A DNA stretch of 15,343 bases from assembly GCA_006227775.1 (NCBI GenBank), contig SBFV01000400.1:1-15343 (forward strand), written 5' to 3'. Below are positions 6,532 through 12,934 of the stretch, one piece after another (position 1 is the first letter of the stretch; the number at the start of each line of letters is the position of its first letter). The notes under the pieces were generated by a model. That model was not told the DNA's origin. It made no database searches and saw only the letters and a program-made list of their open reading frames with translations. Source of the DNA: Gammaproteobacteria bacterium. Its GTDB lineage: Bacteria; Pseudomonadota; Gammaproteobacteria; Chromatiales; Chromatiaceae. The translations under genes were made by a program, and so were the position numbers.

Positions 6532-8640
6532 ATGCCGCAGACCGCGAATGGTCACCGGTTTTCCTTAGGCATCCCCCTGTTCAACGTCCTGGCCAATTAC
6601 CAGCTCAAGTGGCTGCGTGGCGACATCGTGGCGGGCATTACCGCCTGCGTCGTCATGATCCCCTCGGTCATCGCCTACGCCGAACTGGTGCACATGCCAC
6701 CCATCACCGGTATCTACGCGGCACTCGCTGCCTCCATCGGCTACGCCCTCTTCGCCTCGTCGCGCCATGTCATCGCCGGTCCCGACGCCGCCATCGGCCT
6801 GCTGGCGGGCACCGCCATCCTGCCCCTGGCGGCGGGGGACCCCAGCCGCATCCCCGCCCTGGCCGCCACCCTGGGCATCCTTTCCGGCATCATTCTCATC
6901 CTGGCCGCCCGGCTGAAGGTGGGGGTCATCGCCGACTTCCTCTCCCGCCCGGTACTTATTGGTTACCTCAACGGCGCCTCCCTTATCCTCGCCGCCACCC
7001 AGCTCGGCAAGCTCTTCGACGTCCACACCGACGGCGAGAACTTTTTCCCCCTGCTCTGGCAGGTGATCACCCAATTGCCCCAGGCGCATGTCCCGACCTT
7101 CCTCTTCGGCTTCGCCATGATCCTGACGCTCATCCTGCTCAACAGGCACCTGCCGCGGGTGCCCAGTGCCCTGGCGGTCTCGGCCATCGGTATCCTCGCC
7201 ACCCAGTTCATGGGCCTGGAGGCCATGGGCATCAAGCTGGTGGGGGAGGTACCCTCCGGTATCCCGGAATTGGTCATACCGACCTTCCATTTCGCGGACA
7301 TCAGCGCCCTGGCCCCGGCCGCGGTGGCCATCGCCTTCCTCGCCTTCTCCGACGGCATCCTGCTCGCCCAGACCTTCGCCAACAAGAACCGCTACGAGAT
7401 CATCCCCAACTCGGAGCTGAATGCCTTGGGCATGGCCAATATCGGCGCCGGGATGCTGCAGGGTTTCCCGGTTTCCGCCAGCCAGTCCCGCACCTCCATC
7501 GTCGACTCCACCGGCGGCAAGACCCAGGTAGCCCAACTGATCGCGGCGGGGGGCCTGCTGCTGTCCCTCTTCTTCCTTACCGAGTTGATCGGCATGCTGC
7601 CCAAGGTCTCCCTGGGCGCCATCCTCATCGTCACCGGCATCGGCATGCTGGAGATCGCCGCCCTACGCGATCTGTTCCGCATGGACCGCTTCGAGTTCTT
7701 CATCTCCCTGGCGGTGACCAGCGCCATCCTCATTGCCGGCGTGGTCCCCGGCATCATCTTCGGCCTGCTCATCTCCCTGGTCGGCGTCATCGTGGAATTC
7801 GCCCGTCCCAAGGACGCCATCCTGCGCCGGGTCCGTCCCGGGGGCAAGTTTCAGGACCTGGGTGCCATCCGCCCCGGTACCAAGCTCGCCAAATCCCTCT
7901 CGACCCTGCCAGAGGGCATCGTCAGCCCCGACGGCCTACCCGCCCCTGGCGAGACGGTACCCGGCCTGCTTATCTACCGCCTTTATGGCCCCCTGATCTT
8001 CGCCAACTCCCGCTTCGTCATGGAACGGCTGGAGAACCTGGTGGCGGAGACCGAGCCGCCGATCAAATGGGTGATCATCGACGCCCAGGCCATCACGGAC
8101 ATGGACATCACCGCGGCCCAGCGCTTCGCCGACCTCCACCGCCAGTTCGAGGAATCGGGCATCGATGTCAAGATCGCCGACGCCACCCGGCCCTTCATGG
8201 AACAACTGGAAAAGGTCGGGCTGTCCGCCGCCATCGGCACCCAGGAGTTCTACGTCTCGGTCAAGAAGGCGGTCGAGGCCTACGAGCAGCTCCTGTATCC
8301 CCTGCTTAAGATCCGCCTGGTGGTTCAGCAGGGGGACGAGGAACCCTGCGAGGTCATCTTCCAGCGCAAGGGCAGCAATATGTCAGCTACCTGCTCCTGC
8401 CAGCACGAGGACGTCAATACCCTCTGCTACCATCGCCTCACCCTGCTGCATGGTGACCTGGGGAACATGAGCCTGGTGGATGGCGACGAGGAGGACGTGG
8501 CCAAAATCCCGCAAATGCTGGCCGGAACCGACGTCGAGGAGGCCCTCAAGGCCCTGGAGGCCGCCGAGGAGATGATGCAGGAGGCGAACCAGGATTACCG
8601 CGAGGCCAAGACGCTGATGATCGATGCCATGAAGGACTGA
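6532..8640 (+). CDS. SulP-family anion transporter with STAS domain and SWIM-like zinc-finger tail
   Basis: 702-residue inner-membrane transporter of the SulP/SLC26 family, moving sulfate, bicarbonate or another anion. The membrane domain spans about 15-440 and contains SulP signatures such as DIVAGITACVVMIPSVIAYAEL, AFSDGILLAQTFANKNRYEI and QGFPVSASQSRTSIVDSTGG. The STAS domain is at about 475-585 (LIYRLYGPLIFANSRF ... WVIIDAQAITDMDITAAQRF). Beyond it lie about 115 residues not usual in SulP proteins: a short beta-rich stretch, then C621-x-C623-x8-C632-x-H634, matching the SWIM zinc-finger pattern CxCx(n)CxH, and a Glu/Ala-rich probable coiled coil at about 660-700. The start at 6532 is chosen for GAGGT nine bases upstream and for family homology. 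An ATG 34 codons earlier adds a Pro-rich stretch without Shine-Dalgarno support. Substrate is not determinable from sequence. Confidence 0.92.
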   Translation: MPQTANGHRFSLGIPLFNVLANYQLKWLRGDIVAGITACVVMIPSVIAYAELVHMPPITGIYAALAASIGYALFASSRHVIAGPDAAIGLLAGTAILPLAAGDPSRIPALAATLGILSGIILILAARLKVGVIADFLSRPVLIGYLNGASLILAATQLGKLFDVHTDGENFFPLLWQVITQLPQAHVPTFLFGFAMILTLILLNRHLPRVPSALAVSAIGILATQFMGLEAMGIKLVGEVPSGIPELVIPTFHFADISALAPAAVAIAFLAFSDGILLAQTFANKNRYEIIPNSELNALGMANIGAGMLQGFPVSASQSRTSIVDSTGGKTQVAQLIAAGGLLLSLFFLTELIGMLPKVSLGAILIVTGIGMLEIAALRDLFRMDRFEFFISLAVTSAILIAGVVPGIIFGLLISLVGVIVEFARPKDAILRRVRPGGKFQDLGAIRPGTKLAKSLSTLPEGIVSPDGLPAPGETVPGLLIYRLYGPLIFANSRFVMERLENLVAETEPPIKWVIIDAQAITDMDITAAQRFADLHRQFEESGIDVKIADATRPFMEQLEKVGLSAAIGTQEFYVSVKKAVEAYEQLLYPLLKIRLVVQQGDEEPCEVIFQRKGSNMSATCSCQHEDVNTLCYHRLTLLHGDLGNMSLVDGDEEDVAKIPQMLAGTDVEEALKALEAAEEMMQEANQDYREAKTLMIDAMKD

Positions 8641-8643
8641 TGC

Positions 8644-8655
8644 GGGGAAATCCCC
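8644..8655 (+). terminator. Small hairpin after the SulP gene
   Basis: GGGG, AAAT, CCCC directly after the stop codon, followed by C and then only three T residues. It is short, so it is a weak terminator candidate. The rest of the 194-base spacer up to the next gene shows no clear element. Confidence 0.25.
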
Positions 8656-8834
8656 CTTTCAGCCGCCGTAACACAGAGACATCTTCTTTACGCTACGCTG
8701 TATACCCGTAATCATTCATCCTCCTCTCCCCGGCCCTCCCCCACCAGGGGGAGTCCTAGGGAAACGGCCGCTTATCCCCCCAGACGCCACCCGATCCGGA
8801 AAAGCAGAAAATTGACTTACCCGGTCTGTAATCC

Positions 8835-10157
8835 ATGGAAATTTTCATTCTGGTCACCCTGATCCTGCTCAATGGCATCTTCGCCATGTCCGAAATCGCC
8901 CTCGTCACGGCCCGCAAGGTCCGCTTGCAGAAACGGGTGGACGAGGGGGACAAGGGGGCGCTGGCCGCTCTCCAGTTGGGCGAAGATCCGACGATTTTTC
9001 TATCCACCGTCCAGATCGGCATCACGGCTATCGGCGTCCTCAGCGGCATCGTCGGTGAATTGGCCCTGGCGGAGCCCCTGGCCGCCTGGCTAGAGGCCTT
9101 GGGCCTTCCCCCCGATTACAGCTTTCTCGGCGCCACGGCCCTGGTGGTGGTGCTGATCACCTACTTTGCCATCGTCGTCGGTGAGCTGGTCCCCAAACGC
9201 ATCGGGCAGACCCACCCGGAGACCCTGGCGCGGCTGGTGGCTCGCCCCATCGATCGGCTGGCCAGGCTGTCCAAACCCTTCGTGCTGCTGTTGACCTTTT
9301 CGACCCGGTTGGTGCTGCGGTTACTCGGGGTCAAGGAAGGGACCGCCAGTCCGATGACCGAGGAGGAGATCCATGCCGTGCTGGCGGAGGGAACCAGCGC
9401 CGGGGTGATCGAACGCCAGGAGCACGCCATGGTCCGCAACCTGTTCCGGCTGGATGATCGTCAGCTCAGCACCCTCATGGTCCCCCGGAGCGATGTCGTG
9501 GTCCTGGACCTGGAGGAGTCCTTCGCGACCAACCTGGCCCGGGTGGAGACCTCGGACTTCGCCTACTTCCCCGTGGTGCGCGGCGACTGGAGCGAGCTGG
9601 TGGGGATACTCAAGGCCCGCCAGTGGCTGTTCAATGCCTTGCATGGGGAACAGCGGGATCTGGAAAACCAAACCCTCGCGGAACCGCTCTTCGTGCCGGA
9701 GACCATCACCGGCATGGATCTGCTGGACAAGTTCCGCCAATCCGAGATGCGCATGGCCTGCGTCGTGGACGAGTATGGGGAGGTCATGGGTATCGTGACC
9801 CTGCAGGACCTGATCGAGGCCATCACCGGCGAGCTCAGCCCCTCCGATCCGGAGTCTTCCTGGGCCGTGCAACGGGAGGATGGCAGTTGGCTGCTGGATG
9901 GCCACATACCCGTACCGGAACTCAAGGATTATCTGGGTCTGCAGCGCGTGCCTGACGAAGATCGCGGGCGCTACCACACTCTGAGCGGCATGATGATGCT
10001 GCTGACCGGTCGCCTGCCGGCGGTGGCCGACGTCGTCACCTGGGAGGGGTGGCGCCTGGAGATCGTCGATCTCGACGGGCGGACCATCGACAAGGTGATG
10101 GCGTCGCGCATCACCCCGGAGGAGGCGGAAAACGACGCCCCGGTTCAGACTGGGTAG
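8835..10157 (+). CDS. CNNM/CorC-family transporter resembling PaeA (YtfL)
   Basis: 440-residue inner-membrane protein of the CNNM-CBS-CorC_HlyC family. It resembles E. coli PaeA (YtfL), reported to export putrescine and cadaverine and protect stationary cells from polyamine stress. The DUF21 membrane domain is at about 1-170 (FAMSEIALVTARKVRLQ, STVQIGITAIGVLSGIVGEL, IVVGELVPKRIG). The GELVPKRIG stretch corresponds to ADLTPKRIG in PaeA. The CBS pair is at about 205-335, from MVPRSDVVVLDLEES to DEYGEVMGIVTLQDLIEAI. The CorC_HlyC domain is at about 345-430 (SWLLDGHIPVPELKDYL, LSGMMMLLTGRLP). Length matches PaeA (about 447). No Shine-Dalgarno motif is clear upstream of the ATG, which is placed by homology. 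It is a separate gene 194 bases after the SulP gene and converges with the trehalose operon. Polyamine versus divalent-cation export cannot be settled from sequence. Confidence 0.88.
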   Translation: MEIFILVTLILLNGIFAMSEIALVTARKVRLQKRVDEGDKGALAALQLGEDPTIFLSTVQIGITAIGVLSGIVGELALAEPLAAWLEALGLPPDYSFLGATALVVVLITYFAIVVGELVPKRIGQTHPETLARLVARPIDRLARLSKPFVLLLTFSTRLVLRLLGVKEGTASPMTEEEIHAVLAEGTSAGVIERQEHAMVRNLFRLDDRQLSTLMVPRSDVVVLDLEESFATNLARVETSDFAYFPVVRGDWSELVGILKARQWLFNALHGEQRDLENQTLAEPLFVPETITGMDLLDKFRQSEMRMACVVDEYGEVMGIVTLQDLIEAITGELSPSDPESSWAVQREDGSWLLDGHIPVPELKDYLGLQRVPDEDRGRYHTLSGMMMLLTGRLPAVADVVTWEGWRLEIVDLDGRTIDKVMASRITPEEAENDAPVQTG

Positions 10158-10191
10158 GCACCGGCCGGTCCGACTCGACACCCCTCCCCCG

Positions 10192-10225
10192 CCCCCCCGG
10201 ATGAGCGTGAACAACGCCGGGAGGG
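10192..10225. terminator. Imperfect hairpin between convergent genes
   Basis: CCCGG (10196-10200) pairs with CCGGG (10217-10221). After one mismatch, three more C-G pairs extend the stem. It lies in the 84-base gap between the convergent CNNM and GH15 genes and could serve both. No T-tract is present on either strand. Confidence 0.3.
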
Positions 10226-10241
10226 TCGGGAGGATCCCGCG

Positions 10242-12065
10242 CTAAAGGGCCTCCTCCCAGCTCAGGGAAAGACGCATGGCGCAATGGATCAGCCCCACCA
10301 GGGAGTAGGTCTGGGGATAATTCCCCCACAGCTCGCCGGTCTCCGGCTGGATATCTTCGGAGAGCAGCCCCAGGGCGTTGCGCCTCTCCAGCAGGATGGA
10401 GAAGAGGCGCCGCGCCTCCTCCCGCCGGCCCAGGGCGGCGAGGGCCTCGATGTACCAGAAGGTGCAGATGGTGAAGGCGGTCTCGGGCCGGCCGAAGTCA
10501 TCCTCCACGCTGTAACGCAGCAACAGGCCACCGCGCATCAACTGAGAGCCAATGGCATCCACGGTGGCGGCGAAGCGCGGGTCGTCCGCCGTCAGAAAAT
10601 CCAGGTCGCACAGCAGTAGCAGACTCGCGTCCAGATGGTCCCCCCCGAAGGTGGCGACGAAACACCCCAGCTCCGGGTTCCAGGCCCGGCGACTGATTTC
10701 CTCGTGCAGACGGTCCGCCTCCCGCCGCCATTGACCGGCACGTTCCGCCAACCCCAGCCGGGTGGCGATGCGCGCCAGCCGGTCGCAGCCCGCCCAGCAG
10801 ATGACGGCGGAAAAGGTGTGGACGGCGGGCTTGTTGCGCAATTCCCAGGGGCCAGCGTCTGGTTGGTCGAAGACGGCCACCGCCAGCCGCCCCAATTCCT
10901 CCAGACGTTCGAACAGGACCTGGTCCCCGGCCAGGGGCAGACGGCGGTCGAAAAAGGCGTGGGTGGCGGCGAGGATGACGCTGCCGTAGACGTCGTTCTG
11001 TACCTGAAGGTAGGCCTGATTGCCGACCCGTACCGGCCCCATGCCCCGGTAGCCCGCCAGGGCGGGGGCGACGCGCTCCTGGAGATCGCCCCGGCGGGTG
11101 ATGCCGTAGCAGGGGCGCAGGCGACGGTTGTCGCTATCGCCGACGATGTCGGCGATGTAGCCCAGATACTCCTCCATGGAGCGGGTGGCCCCCAGACGGT
11201 TGAGGGCGGTGACGACGAAATAGGCGTCCCGCAACCAGCAGAAGCGGTAATCCCAGTTCCGCTCGGTCCCCGGGGCCTCGGGGATCGAGGTGGTGAGGGC
11301 GGCGACGATGGCCCCGGTCTCCTCGAAACTGCACAGCTTGAGGGTGATGGCGGCGCGGATGACCTCATCCTGCCATTCGAACGGAATGGACAGGGACCGC
11401 ACCCAGCCATGCCAGTGGTCCAGGGTCCGTTCCAGGAAAGAGCGGGCGGTCTCGGCGATGCCCGCGGTCAGACTCTCTTCGGCGCCAAGGATGAAATGCA
11501 GGGGTCGGTCGAGAAAGAAGGGGGTCTCCTCCACCACGTAGGCCAGGGGGGCGTCGGTGGTCAGGCGCACCGCGCCGGAGTGGCTGGCGTAGCGGATGTG
11601 ATTGGAGCCCAGACTGAGCTGGGGCCGCTCCTCGCCATAGGCGAAGCGCGGACGTACCCGCAGGATGAGTCGTGGCAGGCCCTTGACGGGGGTGATGCGT
11701 CTCACCAGCGTAGGTGGGCGGAAGATGCGGTCGTACTGATGGAAGCGTGGCGCAAAGTCGATGACCTCGGCCTGATTGCCTTCTTCGTCCTCGATCAGGG
11801 TGGCCAGCACGGCGGAGTTCAGTTGGTACCGCTGACGGCTCGACCCCAGGCCACAGGCGGGCTCCACGGCGAAGTAACCGCCGTTGTCCGCCTCCTGGGG
11901 CCGATAGGGCTGGGTGCCGCCGAGCAGGGCGCAGAACAGAGGATCCCCATCCAGCCGGGGAAAGCAGCACCACAGAATGGTGGCCCGCGCGTCCACGAGG
12001 GCCGCCAGGGTACCGTTGCCGATGACGCCGAGTTCCAGGTTGACCCGCTGATCCGCTGTCGTCAT
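10242..12065 (-). CDS. Glycoside hydrolase family 15 enzyme (trehalase or glucoamylase type)
   Basis: 607-residue cytoplasmic protein with an N-terminal beta-sandwich (about 10-215) and a C-terminal (alpha/alpha)6 barrel (about 220-600), the usual bacterial GH15 layout and length. Visible motifs are GTERNWDYRFCWLRDAYF near 270-285, PVRVGNQAYLQVQNDVYG near 345-360, and DAGPWELR, whose Glu (about residue 408) is the expected general acid. GLLSEDIQPETGELWGNYPQ near 567-586 carries the expected catalytic base. The family inverts alpha-glucosidic bonds; bacterial members include trehalases and glucoamylases. It is the last gene of the otsA-otsB operon, so trehalose turnover or removal of a related alpha-glucoside is plausible. 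The start at 12065 is chosen because AGGT-type Shine-Dalgarno sequence precedes it by five bases and its ATG overlaps the otsB stop as ATGA, indicating coupling. An ATG ten codons upstream is less likely. Confidence 0.88.
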   Translation of the reverse strand: MTTADQRVNLELGVIGNGTLAALVDARATILWCCFPRLDGDPLFCALLGGTQPYRPQEADNGGYFAVEPACGLGSSRQRYQLNSAVLATLIEDEEGNQAEVIDFAPRFHQYDRIFRPPTLVRRITPVKGLPRLILRVRPRFAYGEERPQLSLGSNHIRYASHSGAVRLTTDAPLAYVVEETPFFLDRPLHFILGAEESLTAGIAETARSFLERTLDHWHGWVRSLSIPFEWQDEVIRAAITLKLCSFEETGAIVAALTTSIPEAPGTERNWDYRFCWLRDAYFVVTALNRLGATRSMEEYLGYIADIVGDSDNRRLRPCYGITRRGDLQERVAPALAGYRGMGPVRVGNQAYLQVQNDVYGSVILAATHAFFDRRLPLAGDQVLFERLEELGRLAVAVFDQPDAGPWELRNKPAVHTFSAVICWAGCDRLARIATRLGLAERAGQWRREADRLHEEISRRAWNPELGCFVATFGGDHLDASLLLLCDLDFLTADDPRFAATVDAIGSQLMRGGLLLRYSVEDDFGRPETAFTICTFWYIEALAALGRREEARRLFSILLERRNALGLLSEDIQPETGELWGNYPQTYSLVGLIHCAMRLSLSWEEAL

Positions 12066-12934
12066 GTCTGACCTCCGCTGCTGGAGTGAAACCAAGATAG
12101 GCCCGCCAGTTGCACCAGCCAGTCCCGCAGCCCGGCGGGCGTCGCCAGGCGGAACCGCGCCCGGGTACCGTCGCCCGGACCGACGCGGATGGAGACCCCC
12201 CCCAGTTCATTGACGACAGCGAAACCGTCCTCGTCCGTCAGGTCGTCGCCGGCGAAGACCGGGGTGCGGCCGGCGTAGGGGGGGTGGGCCAGGAAACGCC
12301 GGATCGCGGCCCCCTTGCTGGCCTGGGCGGGCAGGATCTCCACCACCTCCTTACCGGCCTGGAGACGGTAGTCGGGACCCAGGGACGCCAGGGCCTCTTC
12401 CCCCAAGCGCCGGGTCAGGGCCGCCAGCTCCGGGGCCTGACGATAGTGGATGGCGAAGCCCCGGGGTTTGGGTTCGAGCCAGATGCCAGCGAGACGCCGC
12501 GCCTCCTCCCTCAGCCTTGCCGCGACCTCCGCCAGGGAGATGCCGCCCGCCGAGGGGATTTCGCCCCGCTGGCCGCCCAGCCGCCACTCGGCGCCGTGGG
12601 TGCCGACGGCGTCCAGCTCCGGCGGGAAGAGGTGGTCGATCCCGGCCAGGGGCCGGCCGCTCACCAGGGCCAGGGCGCCGCCCAGTGCCTGGGCCATTAC
12701 CCGCAAACGCTGGGGCAGTTCCGGCGGCACCACCACCAGTTCCGGGCGCGGCGCCAGATCCAGCAAGGTGCCGTCGATGTCCAGAAACAGAGCCAGGTCT
12801 CCCCCCGCCTTCAGGCTGGCCATGAGGGCGGAGGGCGGAGACCGCCGGGTAGTCGGGGAGCCTTGGTCGGCCGCGTCCAGGCCCGGGGGCGCGAGGGGGG
12901 CCGGCGCCGCCCGGATCGACCCATCGCCCCTCAT
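12062..12934 (-). CDS. otsB: Trehalose-6-phosphate phosphatase
   Basis: 290-residue cytoplasmic HAD-superfamily phosphatase that converts trehalose-6-phosphate to trehalose. HAD motif I is FLDIDGTLLDLAP, with D52 the expected nucleophile and D54 the acid/base. Motif II is LVSGRPL, the Lys of ASKGAAIRRFL is motif III, and GDDLTDEDGF provides the Mg2+-binding acidic residues of motif IV. About 40 Pro/Ala-rich residues precede the domain; E. coli OtsB has 266 residues. The start at 12934 is chosen because GGGAGGT lies six bases upstream and the ATG overlaps the otsA stop as ATGA. An ATG at 12955 would lie further inside otsA, and an internal ATG 37 codons later lacks a ribosome site. It sits between otsA and the GH15 gene and overlaps both, so the three are almost surely one transcript with translational coupling. 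Confidence 0.93.
   Translation of the reverse strand: MRGDGSIRAAPAPLAPPGLDAADQGSPTTRRSPPSALMASLKAGGDLALFLDIDGTLLDLAPRPELVVVPPELPQRLRVMAQALGGALALVSGRPLAGIDHLFPPELDAVGTHGAEWRLGGQRGEIPSAGGISLAEVAARLREEARRLAGIWLEPKPRGFAIHYRQAPELAALTRRLGEEALASLGPDYRLQAGKEVVEILPAQASKGAAIRRFLAHPPYAGRTPVFAGDDLTDEDGFAVVNELGGVSIRVGPGDGTRARFRLATPAGLRDWLVQLAGLSWFHSSSGGQT
12071..12076 (-). promoter_or_regulatory. Shine-Dalgarno site of the GH15 gene inside otsB
   Basis: GGAGGT on the minus strand lies five bases before the ATG at 12065, within the last codons of otsB. It fixes the GH15 start at the ATGA overlap. Confidence 0.8.

Noticed and set aside
6609..8309. 566-codon frame overlapping the SulP gene in another frame
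   Set aside because: The product is Arg/His/Pro/Gly repetitive, as expected from a frame-shifted reading of a hydrophobic protein, and has no recognisable domain.
10160..10169. Palindrome ACCGGCCGGT after the PaeA-like gene
   Set aside because: A 10-bp GC-rich palindrome is expected by chance at this base composition, and no context supports a function.
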